Part shown: one piece after another, positions 17,813-26,584 of the stretch | Layout: each line of letters starts with the position of its first letter | Position numbering within the stretch: the stretch's first letter is position 1 | Assembly (NCBI GenBank): GCA_002429595.1 | Contig: DJAM01000101.1 | Coordinates: forward strand, 1 to 41,962 | Source: Coxiellaceae bacterium UBA6002 | Lineage (GTDB): Bacteria; Pseudomonadota; Gammaproteobacteria; UBA6002 | Length of the DNA: 41,962 nt | Reading direction: 5' to 3' | Made by a program: the position numbers and the translations under genes | The notes under the pieces: generated by a model | Told to the model about the DNA's origin: nothing | The model's input: only the letters and a program-made list of their open reading frames with translations | The model's database searches: none

Positions 17813-18963
17813 AGTAATCCCTCCAATTGAATATTTGAACTTCGAATGCCACGAGATATTAACATCGATTTAAGCTTATTCTGAAATCCAGGGTGTCCGC
17901 AGATGCGAATCTTCTCGAAACTTTGGCTATCAAATTGTTTATTGCTAAATTCAGCAATGTACTGTTGACCTGAACCAATATAAGATTCCCAGGTGAAATT
18001 GAGGTTTTGCTGCATACAATCATCTAGTTCATCACTAAAGAAAATTTTAGTTGCTGAGCTGTCACAGCAAATAAAATGTATCTTTTTGCGAAATGAAGTC
18101 GGAAAGGAGCGAATCGCAGCAAGAAATATGGCAGCACCTACCCCATAAGCAATCCACAACTGAGTTTGATCCAGTTTCCAAAACGGGGTGCCAAACGGGG
18201 CTAAGATGCGAACAGGTGCAGGTAGAAAAATACTTTTTAATTGTTTTGTGTCCCTTCCTCTGGCCTTAATGAAGAGTTCAACAAAAGGTTCAGATGGCTT
18301 TGAAATAATTGTAAAAGGATGCCATAGCCAAGAAAAATCGGGAGATAAAAACTTAAGATAGAGGAAGTGTCCCGCTTTATAGTAAAAATGGAGCAATCCT
18401 TCATGTTGATAAGGCTTGAGTTTAAGAAGAAACAGATCTGGACGTGGTTCAGATAACTCAACGATTTCATATTTTTTCCCCCAGAACGCGAATCTTGGAA
18501 GAATGACAGATAGCAAAAGAGCAATCATTCCAAGTGCAGCTAATAATAGAAACAATATCCATTCTCCAAGCTTATCTGGTTCAAGGAGCAATAGGGTATG
18601 AAGTAGGGCTGAGATGAGGCAAAGCGAAGTAACAAGATGAATGACGCGCCATCGTCTAAATGGGATTTGCACACGGTAAAAAGCAAACGGCGTGGTTATA
18701 ATAACGCCAGCAAATGTTATCCACCCAGTTAGAAGGCCAAGATTACTCCAGTCTAAGAGTAATTCAAAATGTTCCCTATAACTCCAAAGCAATTGACTTA
18801 CGTGGCTGAGCATAGCGGCGACGCTCACCATGGCGATCCAGTGATGCCAGCGCAATTGTCGTTGGAGACCGTCAAATATCCGATTTAATATCGGAATTCG
18901 AGAAGCTAAATAGAACGACATCATAAAAAAGACCAATGCGATATATCCATTGAAACGTTCCAT
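17809..18963 (-). CDS. Ferric reductase-like membrane flavohemoprotein
   Basis: This encodes 384 residues. Hydrophobic helices fill about 1-165 and carry two His pairs spaced by 12 residues, H41/H54 and H109/H122, the pattern of the bis-heme ferric reductase/NADPH-oxidase core. The second half has the FAD-binding motif HPFTIIS and a weaker nucleotide-binding Gly motif (YGVGAAIFLAA) before a Rossmann-like tail. It should move electrons from cytoplasmic NAD(P)H through FAD and two hemes across the inner membrane. The gene downstream by a 4-bp overlap encodes an exported cytochrome b5-like protein, a plausible acceptor. Metal, quinone or methionine-sulfoxide reduction are all possible end uses. 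Confidence 0.85.
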   Translation of the reverse strand: MERFNGYIALVFFMMSFYLASRIPILNRIFDGLQRQLRWHHWIAMVSVAAMLSHVSQLLWSYREHFELLLDWSNLGLLTGWITFAGVIITTPFAFYRVQIPFRRWRVIHLVTSLCLISALLHTLLLLEPDKLGEWILFLLLAALGMIALLLSVILPRFAFWGKKYEIVELSEPRPDLFLLKLKPYQHEGLLHFYYKAGHFLYLKFLSPDFSWLWHPFTIISKPSEPFVELFIKARGRDTKQLKSIFLPAPVRILAPFGTPFWKLDQTQLWIAYGVGAAIFLAAIRSFPTSFRKKIHFICCDSSATKIFFSDELDDCMQQNLNFTWESYIGSGQQYIAEFSNKQFDSQSFEKIRICGHPGFQNKLKSMLISRGIRSSNIQLEGLL

Positions 18964-19012
18964 GTTAAGAATTTTCCTTCATGTTTTGATTAACTTGCTT
19001 TTGGCATAGAAA

Positions 19013-19037
19013 TGATCTGCCTCGAGTTTAGTAGACA
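19013..19037. repeat. IS3-type terminal repeat
   Basis: The sequence starts TGATCTGCCTCGAG and ends TTTAGTAGACA just outside the end of the transposase frame. This agrees with the TGA..CGCC..GTTTAGTGGACA style of IS3-family ends. The partner at the other end has been lost. Confidence 0.45.
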
Positions 19038-19749
19038 CTAATTTCTAATCCACATGCTTGTTCATACTGCTCTGGTGATCGATACCCAAGATATGAATGC
19101 TTGCGTTGACGATTGTAAAATACTTCTATGTAATCAAAAACAGATTTCTTTGCTTCATCGCGTGATAAATAGCGTTCATGATAAACACACTCCGTTTTTA
19201 ATGAATGAAAAAAGCTTTCCATTACCGCATTATCCCAGCAATCACCTTTGCGACTCATGCTGCATTCAATGTGATTATCGCTGAGCAATTTCTGTAAATT
19301 TTCCGATGCATATTGGCTGCCACGATCCGAATGAAATAATGCATTAGAATTAATTTTACGCCTAAATAACGCCATTTTTAGCGCATCAATGACTAATGTT
19401 TCCTTCATTCTATCCGACATTGACCAGCCAACAATCTTCCGAGAAAATAAATCCATGATGACCGCAAGATAAAGCCAGCCTTCGACAGTCGGGATATATG
19501 TAATATGTGAGACCCACCGCTGATTTGGTACGGCAGCATTAAATTGTCGATTGAGTTGATTACCATGAATAGGTTTATTATGTTTTGAGTCTGTTGGTCT
19601 GTTGTCACTTTGAATTTCCTTTTTGTTTTGGGGCGAATATCATTTTCTTTCATTATTCGTGCGATACGACGTTTGCCACATGCTTCTCCTAAGTCAATAA
19701 AATCGTCGTGTATACGGCGGTAACCATACGTTTTACGGCTGCCTTGGGT
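19028..19749 (-). pseudogene. IS3-family transposase OrfB, truncated and frameshifted
   Basis: On the minus strand from 19749 the frame reads TQGSRKTYGYRRIHDDFIDL, then an RRIARIMKENDIR region up to KFKVTTD. A perfect 8-bp tandem duplication (GTCTGTTG twice, 19589-19604 on the plus strand) shifts the frame there. After it come the rve-domain pieces RWVSHITYIPTVEGWLYLAV, MDLFSRKIVGWSMSDRMKET, FHSDRGSQYAS and the CWDNAVMESFFHSLK block with the catalytic Glu, ending in RKHSYLGYRSPEQYE. OrfA and the first part of OrfB are missing; the 5' truncation abuts a copper-ATPase fragment. Confidence 0.85.
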
Positions 19750-19848
19750 TTTTTAAATCCTATTATTGCAGCAGCTGCAATGGCTTTAAGTTCGCTTTCT
19801 GTTATTGCAAATTCGGCGCTTTTGAAAATACAAAAGATTGGGAAATGA
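19747..19848 (+). pseudogene. copA: Copper-exporting P-type ATPase C-terminal fragment
   Basis: GFLNPIIAAAAMALSSLSVI followed by ANSALLKI is the signature last membrane helix of CopA-type Cu+ ATPases (LNPIIAAAAMALSSVSVI.NALRL). Only about 33 codons remain, cut at the IS3 remnant. A full gene once lay to the left. Confidence 0.7.
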
Positions 19849-19879
19849 TGAAAGCCAGTACCGTTAATTAAGGGTTGCC

Positions 19880-20355
19880 ATGTACCACCACATCTTATTT
19901 GCAGTTGAGTTAGATAGTAATGAAATTACGTTGCTATCGAAAAAATCAAACAATTAAATGCATTATTTCATGCAAAAATCAGTTTGCTTCACGTAGTTGA
20001 ATTACCTGAGGGTGTGTATGAGGAGCTGTTATACGATAAACAATCTTGCATTGAGCTTGGAAAAGAGAAGCTGACTGAAATTGGCAAGAAATTGAATATA
20101 GCCTCAGAAGATCAATATGTGGAATGCGGCAATCCAAAAAAATTTATCCCGGAATATATGAAGAAATTGGGTATTGATTTACTCGTAGTTGGTCATCATG
20201 AACGTCATGGAATTTATCATCTTCTAGGATCAACAGCCTATGCGGCCGATTTAGCATGGAAGGGAAGATCAATCAATGGAAAAAAATTTCAATTTTCGCC
20301 ATCTGCATATGTTGTTAAGCATTCCGCCGAGAATTTTTATATGCTATTCATCTAG
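19880..20355 (+). pseudogene. Universal stress protein, frameshifted
   Basis: MYHHILFAVELDSNEIT from ATG 19880 is the standard N-terminus of UspA-type proteins. One base appears to be missing near 19930 (ACGTTGCT), after which the second frame continues AIEKIKQLNALFHAKISLLH, VVELP and the ATP-loop-like DLLVVGHHERHGIYHLLGST. After about 20245 the sequence diverges from the usual SVLHHAKCDVLVVR-type end, so the C-terminus is also lost. A product could start at TTG 19984, but it would lack the first strand of the fold. Confidence 0.75.
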
Positions 20356-20413
20356 AAGCAATAAACTCCCTCACATTAGTCGTATCGATTCGCAGCAAAA
20401 AAATATTAAAGCG

Positions 20414-20539
20414 ATGGGGATTCTTGCGTCATTGCTACTCCAAATGAAGAGGAGCTGGCTGTTTGTAATAGGCGGCCTCATTATTTTATTCAGTGCGGTT
20501 TACTTTGCACATGATGAAGCAAAGTCAATAGAGGTCTAA
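20414..20539 (+). CDS. Possible 41-aa single-TM peptide
   Basis: A short frame reads MGILASLLLQMKRSWLFVIG and continues with one strongly hydrophobic segment to SIEV. It is either a tiny membrane peptide or the tail of a lost transporter. I see no ribosome site, and I do not recognise it. Confidence 0.25.
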   Translation: MGILASLLLQMKRSWLFVIGGLIILFSAVYFAHDEAKSIEV

Positions 20540-20609
20540 ATAGAGGCTTGTTTTAAATTCTATTTTAAACTGCCATAATAAAAGATGATATCTATGGAAG
20601 GATGACGTA

Positions 20610-21971
20610 ATGCAACTGACCTTCTTAGGTGCAACAGGCACTGTGACAGGATCAAGGTACTTGCTTTCAGTCGACTCAAAAGAAATTTTAATCGATTGTG
20701 GGTTATTCCAAGGTTATAAGGAACTACGATTACGAAATTGGGATAAGTTTCCGGTCAATCCGCATGATATTGATGCGGTTATCCTCACTCATGCTCATAT
20801 CGATCATACAGGTTACCTGCCATTGTTGGCAAAAAATGGCTATAAAGGTCCCATTTATTCAACGGCTGCCACCAAAGATTTATGTTCCATTCTTTTACCC
20901 GATAGTGGTTATTTGCAGGAAGAAGAGGCCAGGTTTGCGAATAAATATGGTTTCTCAAAGCATAAACCGGCCTTGCCGCTTTATACCAAGGAAGATGGGT
21001 TAAATGTACTGAAGCAGTTTCAGAGCATACCGTATCATATCTCCACATCACTTTTTAATGACAATGACATACAGGTCGTATTTAAACGGGCTGGCCATAT
21101 TCTGGGGTCATCCTTCATCCAATTGAATTATCGAGATACTTCGATCCTATTCACAGGAGATATTGGCCGGCTTGAAGACCCTGTCATGCGTGAACCAGAG
21201 ACCATTAAATCGATAGATTACCTTGTGATTGAATCAACTTATGGAAATCGGCTTCACGATATCCAAGACCCGCTTGCGCAATTCGCTAAACTTATTAATC
21301 AAACTGCCAAACGTGGTGGATCGATTATTATTCCTGCCTTTGCGGTAGGCCGTGCACAGAATCTACTTTATTTTATTGCAACATTAAAAAAAACAGGGGG
21401 CATACCTAACTTACCTGTCTTTCTAGATAGTCCGATGGCCACCAATGTTACGGGGCTCCTTTGTAAGTATCCAGAAGAGCTCAAATTAAGTGAGGATCAA
21501 TGTAAAGCATTATGTAACGTGGCGAAGTATGTTAGTACGCCAGAAGACTCTAAAGAGATTGATACCTATCATATGCCGATGATTATTATTTCAGCAAGTG
21601 GTATGGCAACGGGTGGAAGAGTTCTTCACCACTTAAAAGTTTTCTTGCAAGATTCTCGTCATACCGTTTTGCTGCCGGGTTATCAAGCAGGTGGAACGCG
21701 TGGTGCAAGGCTTGCTCGAGGCGAAAAAGAAATAAAAATCCATGGACAAATGATTCCAGTAAGGGCACACATCGAATCATTAAGTAATTTATCTGCGCAT
21801 GCGGATTACCAAGAAATCTTGACTTGGTTATCAAAATTCACCAAGCCTCCACGCAAGGTTTTTATTACCCATGGTGAACCGGAAGCTGCGATGGCATTAA
21901 AAGAAAACATCGAACAAACCCTGGGTTGGTCTTGTCAGGTTCCGGGATATTTACAGACTGAGCAGTTGTAA
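20610..21971 (+). CDS. MBL-fold / beta-CASP RNA-processing-type protein
   Basis: This encodes 453 residues with AAGGATGACGTA before ATG 20610. The metallo-beta-lactamase motifs are complete: H61-A-H63-I-D65-H66, AGHILGSS with H163, and FTGDIGR with D184. Beta-CASP features follow: ESTYGNR, IIPAFAVGRAQ, DSPMA, ISASGMATGGR, LSAHADYQE and FITHGEPEA. This is the group annotated as RNA-specificity-factor or CPSF-like exonucleases, with zinc-dependent RNase activity expected in the cytoplasm. The stop overlaps the next gene's ATG (TAATG at 21969-21973), so it is tightly coupled to the nucleoside/nucleotide phosphorylase. RNA decay feeding NMPs to that enzyme is a reasonable inference. Confidence 0.9.
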   Translation: MQLTFLGATGTVTGSRYLLSVDSKEILIDCGLFQGYKELRLRNWDKFPVNPHDIDAVILTHAHIDHTGYLPLLAKNGYKGPIYSTAATKDLCSILLPDSGYLQEEEARFANKYGFSKHKPALPLYTKEDGLNVLKQFQSIPYHISTSLFNDNDIQVVFKRAGHILGSSFIQLNYRDTSILFTGDIGRLEDPVMREPETIKSIDYLVIESTYGNRLHDIQDPLAQFAKLINQTAKRGGSIIIPAFAVGRAQNLLYFIATLKKTGGIPNLPVFLDSPMATNVTGLLCKYPEELKLSEDQCKALCNVAKYVSTPEDSKEIDTYHMPMIIISASGMATGGRVLHHLKVFLQDSRHTVLLPGYQAGGTRGARLARGEKEIKIHGQMIPVRAHIESLSNLSAHADYQEILTWLSKFTKPPRKVFITHGEPEAAMALKENIEQTLGWSCQVPGYLQTEQL

Positions 21972-23479
21972 TGAGTACAGCAAACTATCCGCTTCGATTA
22001 AAACGCTTGGGTATTGGTACTTACAAGGAAGCCGTCATTTACATGCGAGAGGATTGTCATGTGTGCCGTTCGGAAGGGTTTGAAGTACAAACCCGAATAC
22101 GCGTTGATTTAAATCATCGATCCATACTCGCCACACTCAATACCATCGATTCGAATCTGCTGACAGAAGATGAAGTGAGTCTTTCAAACTATGCTTGGGA
22201 AATGTTAGGTGCGCATGAGGGTGATGAAATCATCTTATCACATCCCAAGCCATTACGTTCTTTGAGCTATATTCATACCAAAGTGTATGGTAATGAACTA
22301 GATGCAGAATCGCTTGATACTATTATCAATGATGTGATGGAAGGCCAATTATCGGATGTGCAAATTGCTGCTTTTCTAACGGCCTGTGCGGGTGGCAGGC
22401 TTAATAAATCAGAAATCATTCATCTTACTCAGAGCATGGTCGCGGTAGGCGACCGTTTACAATGGCCTGCACATGAGGTTGTTGACAAGCATTGTATCGG
22501 AGGGCTGCCAGGCAACCGAACATCATTGATTGTGGTCCCTATTGTAGCTGCTTTTGGGCTGACGATTCCTAAAACCTCATCACGTGCCATCACCTCTCCT
22601 GCTGGCACTGCAGATACTATGGAAGTCTTAGCCCCAGTCGATCTCGATTTACCTTTGATGAGAAAAGTGGTTGAAAAAGAAAATGGTTGCATTGCTTGGG
22701 GCGGTGCCGTTTCGTTAAGTCCTGCCGATGACATTTTAATCCGTGTGGAAAAGGCACTGGATTTAGATAGTGAAGGGCAGTTAATCGCTTCAGTTTTATC
22801 TAAAAAAATTGCGGCGGGTTCTTCTCATGTTGTGATTGATATTCCAATAGGACCTACAGCCAAAGTGAGAAGTATGCAGGTCGCAAACATACTTAAAGAT
22901 TATCTTAAAACCATCGGGGATGATTTAGGCATTCAAATTCGTGTGGTTTTTACCGATGGTTCAGAGCCTGTCGGTAGAGGTATCGGCCCCGCTTTAGAAG
23001 CGAAAGACGTCTTGGCAGTTTTGCAAAGCGATAAAAATGCACCAGATGATTTACGCGATCGTGCACTATTACTAGCTGGACAAGTGTTGGAATTTTCTTC
23101 GAAGGTGAAAGAAGGAGAAGGTTTAAAGCTTGCTCGAAACATTCTTGATTCAGGTCAAGCTTGGCAAAAATTCCAAGCGATCTGTCTAGCTCAAGGTGGA
23201 TTATTTGAACCTGCTACAGCAAAGTACAAACATATCATTTCCGCATCAATCTCAAGCAAAGTGAACAGTATTGATAATCGACGCATTGCACGTATTGCTA
23301 AATTAGCGGGTGCTCCAAAATCAAAAGTTGCTGGTGTTGAATTACATACTCAGATCGGAAGAGAAGTAGAAAAAGGAGAGCCACTATTTACAGTACATTC
23401 ACAAACAAAGGCTGAGCTTGAATATGCGCTAAAGTTTTTTCAAGAAGAAAACGAAATTATTCACCTGGAACCTATATAA
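21971..23479 (+). CDS. AMP/thymidine phosphorylase family protein
   Basis: This encodes 502 residues, the length of the archaeal AMP phosphorylase / 'thymidine phosphorylase 2' type, with an extra N-terminal domain of about 85 residues compared with classic DeoA. The phosphate/substrate block is present: VDKHCIGGLPGNRTS, TSSRAITSPAGTADTME, and the C-terminal VAGVELHTQIGREVEKGEPLF barrel-sandwich domain. Known members convert AMP (or other NMPs) and phosphate to ribose 1,5-bisphosphate and base. Coupled upstream by 1-bp overlap to an RNase-type MBL protein and followed after 1 bp by a PRPP synthetase-like gene, it is probably the core of a nucleotide-salvage module. A pyrimidine-nucleoside role cannot be excluded. 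Confidence 0.85.
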   Translation: MSTANYPLRLKRLGIGTYKEAVIYMREDCHVCRSEGFEVQTRIRVDLNHRSILATLNTIDSNLLTEDEVSLSNYAWEMLGAHEGDEIILSHPKPLRSLSYIHTKVYGNELDAESLDTIINDVMEGQLSDVQIAAFLTACAGGRLNKSEIIHLTQSMVAVGDRLQWPAHEVVDKHCIGGLPGNRTSLIVVPIVAAFGLTIPKTSSRAITSPAGTADTMEVLAPVDLDLPLMRKVVEKENGCIAWGGAVSLSPADDILIRVEKALDLDSEGQLIASVLSKKIAAGSSHVVIDIPIGPTAKVRSMQVANILKDYLKTIGDDLGIQIRVVFTDGSEPVGRGIGPALEAKDVLAVLQSDKNAPDDLRDRALLLAGQVLEFSSKVKEGEGLKLARNILDSGQAWQKFQAICLAQGGLFEPATAKYKHIISASISSKVNSIDNRRIARIAKLAGAPKSKVAGVELHTQIGREVEKGEPLFTVHSQTKAELEYALKFFQEENEIIHLEPI

Positions 23480-23480
23480 A

Positions 23481-24362
23481 ATGAAGTACATATTTTTAAA
23501 TCTCTTTGCAGATGAGCATCTGGTTAATAAAATCAGTCAGCAGATAGGCGGAAAAGTTGGGAAATTAGTGATACGCCAATTTCCAGATGAAGAAACCTAT
23601 GTAAAAATTGAATCGGATGTGAAAGATGCTAACGTCATTATCGTTGCAAGTTTGGATCGGCCTAATACAAAAATCATACCTTTAGTATTTGTAGCAAACA
23701 CTGCGAAGGATTTAGGGGCAAAACGTGTCACCATTTTGGCGACTTATCTTGCTTATATGCGTCAAGATAAAATGTTTACGCAAGGAGAAGGAGTTACTTC
23801 CCAATATTTTGCTTCACTATTATCGCTTTGTGTTGATGAGCTCATTACAGTTGATCCTCACTTACACCGAAGAAAATCTCTTAATGAAATTTATTCAATA
23901 AATACAGTTGTAATTTCGGCTGTAGATAAAATCGCAGAATGGATTAAACAACACGTTGAGTCACCTATCATCATAGGACCTGATCAAGAAAGTGAACAGT
24001 GGGTGTCAACGGTAGCGCAAAAAGCCAATGCACCGTTCACAGTACTAAATAAGATTAGGCGTGGTGATGACGATGTTGAAATTTCTATACCGCATATAGA
24101 TCAATATCAAAACTGCGTACCGGTTTTAGTAGACGATATTATCTCTACAGCGAAAACGATGATTGAAACCATAAATCAGCTAAAAAAATTAAATATGAAA
24201 TATCCTATTTGTGTAGCTGTTCATGCTATTTTTTCTAAGAATGCGTATCTAAATTTATTAGCAGCAGGGGCAGTTAAAGTGATTACCTGTAATACGATTA
24301 AACATGAATCAAATGCGATAGATTTGAGTGGCACTATTGTGAAGCGATTGAGCTTTGACTGA
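23481..24362 (+). CDS. Ribose-phosphate pyrophosphokinase-like protein
   Basis: This encodes 293 residues, somewhat shorter than housekeeping Prs (about 315). The sequence keeps the family's architecture: an N-terminal half with GKLVIRQFPDEETYVKIESD and ILATYLAYMRQDKMF, ITVDPHLHR for the metal-binding strand, and a C-terminal PRPP loop VPVLVDDIISTAKTM where housekeeping enzymes have VDDMIDTGGT. The loop's Gly-Gly is Ala-Lys, so substrate details may differ. It begins 1 bp after the phosphorylase stop. A role in interconverting ribose phosphates made by the phosphorylase is inferred; a second, genuine prs should exist elsewhere in the genome. Confidence 0.8.
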   Translation: MKYIFLNLFADEHLVNKISQQIGGKVGKLVIRQFPDEETYVKIESDVKDANVIIVASLDRPNTKIIPLVFVANTAKDLGAKRVTILATYLAYMRQDKMFTQGEGVTSQYFASLLSLCVDELITVDPHLHRRKSLNEIYSINTVVISAVDKIAEWIKQHVESPIIIGPDQESEQWVSTVAQKANAPFTVLNKIRRGDDDVEISIPHIDQYQNCVPVLVDDIISTAKTMIETINQLKKLNMKYPICVAVHAIFSKNAYLNLLAAGAVKVITCNTIKHESNAIDLSGTIVKRLSFD

Positions 24363-24394
24363 TATATTAATATTAGCGCTAAAGGATAATTTCA

Positions 24395-25513
24395 ATGAAT
24401 AAAAGCAGGACAAAAGAAATCATCACAGATCTGCTTGGCATTGCCGATGTTCAGGTGAATGGTGCAAGACCTTGGGATATTCAAGTACATGATGAACGCT
24501 TTTATGGAATGTTATTGCATAAAAAAAGTTTAGGGTTTGGTGAAAGCTACATGGCGGGTTGGTGGGATTGTGAGGCACTTGACCAATGTGTGAAACGCCT
24601 TATTAAAAGCAATGTCGAATCAACATTTAACATCAGGCCATTATTATGGCTGCAAATTCTCACACACCGGTTGTTTAATTTTCAAACTAAGAGACTCGCA
24701 CCAGTTGTTGCAAAAAAACATTATGATGTGGGCAATGATTTATTTTATTGCATGTTAGATAAAAACCGGATTTACAGTTGTGGTTATTGGAAAGATGCAG
24801 AAAATTTAGACCAAGCGCAGCTTAATAAGCTCGAGCTTATTTGTAAGAAGCTCGAGTTAGCACCCGGTATGCGCTTATTGGATATTGGCTGTGGTTTCGG
24901 AGGATTTGCTAAATACGCAGCAGAAAATTATGGTGTAGAAGTAGTCGGCATTACTGTATCAAAAGAACAAGCTCAATCAGCAATGACATATTGTGCAGGA
25001 TTACCCATTAAGATTTGTCTTCAAGATTACCGTGAGTTGAAAGGTCAATTTGATCGTATCGCCTCTATTGGCATGTTTGAACATGTTGGCTATAAAAATT
25101 ATCGCCTTTTTATGCGAATAGTAAAAAGTTGTCTTGCTCCAGAGGGTCTTTTTTTGCTACACACCATGGGTAGTAATTATTCGTTTGTCAGTGGAGATGA
25201 ATGGTTAAACAAATATATTTTTCCCAATGGCATGTTGCCTTCCATTAAACAATTAGGTCGAGCTTTTGAGGGAAGCTTTATTATGGAAGATTGGCATAAT
25301 TTCGGCCTATATTATTATCCCACTTTGCTAAGTTGGCATGACAACTTTAACCAGCATTGGGATGAGTTAAAGTCCAGATATAGTGAAGAATTTCGCCGAA
25401 TGTGGAATTTTTACTTATTGAGCTGTGCAGGAGCGGCACTCGCCAGAAAATTCCAAGTATGGCAAACCGTCTTGTCAACTGGCAGAGAGAGCACGTATCA
25501 GTCACAACGTTAG
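24395..25513 (+). CDS. cfa: Cyclopropane-fatty-acyl-phospholipid synthase
   Basis: This encodes 372 residues (E. coli Cfa has 382), with AAGGAT before ATG 24395. The N-terminal lipid-binding region contains GESYMAGWWDCEALD, and KKHYDVGNDLFYCMLD leads into the SAM-dependent methyltransferase core RLLDIGCGFGGFAKYAAENY (about 160-179). IASIGMFEHVGYKNYRLFM and LLHTMG are the active-site stretches, and the end FQVWQTVLSTG matches Cfa. The enzyme adds a methylene from SAM to unsaturated acyl chains of membrane phospholipids, usually in stationary phase or acid stress. It follows the nucleotide module by 32 bp and probably shares its transcript. Confidence 0.92.
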   Translation: MNKSRTKEIITDLLGIADVQVNGARPWDIQVHDERFYGMLLHKKSLGFGESYMAGWWDCEALDQCVKRLIKSNVESTFNIRPLLWLQILTHRLFNFQTKRLAPVVAKKHYDVGNDLFYCMLDKNRIYSCGYWKDAENLDQAQLNKLELICKKLELAPGMRLLDIGCGFGGFAKYAAENYGVEVVGITVSKEQAQSAMTYCAGLPIKICLQDYRELKGQFDRIASIGMFEHVGYKNYRLFMRIVKSCLAPEGLFLLHTMGSNYSFVSGDEWLNKYIFPNGMLPSIKQLGRAFEGSFIMEDWHNFGLYYYPTLLSWHDNFNQHWDELKSRYSEEFRRMWNFYLLSCAGAALARKFQVWQTVLSTGRESTYQSQR

Positions 25514-25563
25514 TTATTCATCGCTTGAAAAAAATTTACGCGCTACTTTTAACTCGAATTGAT

Positions 25564-26001
25564 TCATCGATGCGAAAACATTTTTTTATATCGTTGGGTA
25601 ATGATCGGATAGATAAATAAGCTCACTACCATGCCAACGACAAAGTAAAAAGCATCCATAATACCTAAACCTAGGGCAGCAATTGCTGGGCCTGGGCAAT
25701 AACCAGCTAGTCCCCATCCAATACCAAAGATCGTTGAGCCGATGATAAGCTTTATATCGAGAGATTTTTTTTCTGAGATAAAAAATTTTTCTGCTAATTG
25801 AGGACGAGACTGATGCATCACAAATCGATAACCTAGCCATGTCACTACCACTGCACTTAACATTACCAATGCTAAGCTCGGATCCCAATTCCCAGTAATA
25901 TCTAAGAAATCTTGTATCTTGTTTGCGTTAATCATTTGCGAAATGGTTAATCCAGCACCAAATAATAATCCACACAATAAAGCGATGAGATTATAAATCA
26001 T
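25564..26001 (-). CDS. YeeE/YedE family membrane protein, second half
   Basis: This encodes 145 residues from ATG 26001. The longer frame to 26280 is only an out-of-frame shadow of the upstream gene. Hydrophobic helices cover most of it, and GIGWGLAGYCPGPAIAALG carries the Cys motif that marks the thiosulfate/sulfur-transport family. The start overlaps the stop of the upstream half by 4 bp, the usual two-gene arrangement in which the products pair in the inner membrane. It is convergent with cfa (50 bp apart). Confidence 0.85.
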   Translation of the reverse strand: MIYNLIALLCGLLFGAGLTISQMINANKIQDFLDITGNWDPSLALVMLSAVVVTWLGYRFVMHQSRPQLAEKFFISEKKSLDIKLIIGSTIFGIGWGLAGYCPGPAIAALGLGIMDAFYFVVGMVVSLFIYPIITQRYKKMFSHR

Positions 26002-26426
26002 GAGATATTTCCTATGTGGCGAATAAAATAAACACTCAATAATCCAAAAATAAAAAACACGATTGTTGCAACGAATGATCGACGTGATAATCTTGCAATC
26101 CCACATACCCCATGACCGCTTGTACATCCGCCACTTAAGCGTGTGCCAATTCCCACTAAAAATCCTGAAAAAATTAATAAACCAATGGGATAATGCGAAC
26201 GTGGCGTAAAGTGGATCTGCGGGAAGAGATAATAGATCAACGTTCCAATAACGAGGCCTAAGAGGAATAAAAGTCGCCAAAGAAAATCTTTTCTATGCAA
26301 GGGAAAGAGTCCATGAAATATACCGCTGATGCCTGCAATTCGACCATTTAGCCAGAAAAGTAATATAGCACTTATCCCAATTAGCGAGCCTCCAATCAAC
26401 GCGCTCGTCGGTGTGAAATTTTGCAT
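25998..26426 (-). CDS. YeeE/YedE family membrane protein, first half
   Basis: This encodes 142 residues from ATG 26426, with AAGGAG at good spacing; a frame opening further upstream lacks this site. Four or so hydrophobic helices and SGGCTSGHGVCGIARLSRRS, the Cys-bearing signature of the family, identify it. It is expected to import thiosulfate or a related sulfur species together with the product of the overlapping next gene. It diverges from the acetate kinase fragment at 26585 across a 158-bp promoter region. Confidence 0.85.
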   Translation of the reverse strand: MQNFTPTSALIGGSLIGISAILLFWLNGRIAGISGIFHGLFPLHRKDFLWRLLFLLGLVIGTLIYYLFPQIHFTPRSHYPIGLLIFSGFLVGIGTRLSGGCTSGHGVCGIARLSRRSFVATIVFFIFGLLSVYFIRHIGNIS

Positions 26427-26555
26427 GCTGACTCCTTGTTTAAGTAAGCGAAAATTATAGTAAAGATACAATAGTTTTTAGCTTCTATAATTTATCTACT
26501 CGCTGTAACTGGAGATAGGTTTGATGGAATTAAAGTGCATAGGTTTCAATAGTAT

Positions 26556-26578
26556 ACTTCCTTGTAGATCAAGGAAGT
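26556..26578 (+). promoter_or_regulatory. Perfect inverted repeat covering the ackA ribosome site
   Basis: ACTTCCTTG (26556-26564) and CAAGGAAGT (26570-26578) form a perfect 9-bp stem with a TAGAT loop. The right arm contains AAGGAAGT, the ribosome site of the acetate kinase start at 26585, so folding would hide it. It could alternatively be an operator. Confidence 0.5.
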
Positions 26579-26584
26579 AAAGCC

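Noticed and set aside
26002..26280. N-terminal 93 residues of a longer YeeE/YedE second-half protein
   Set aside because: They are an out-of-frame reading of the upstream half; the true start is ATG 26001 in a 4-bp overlap.
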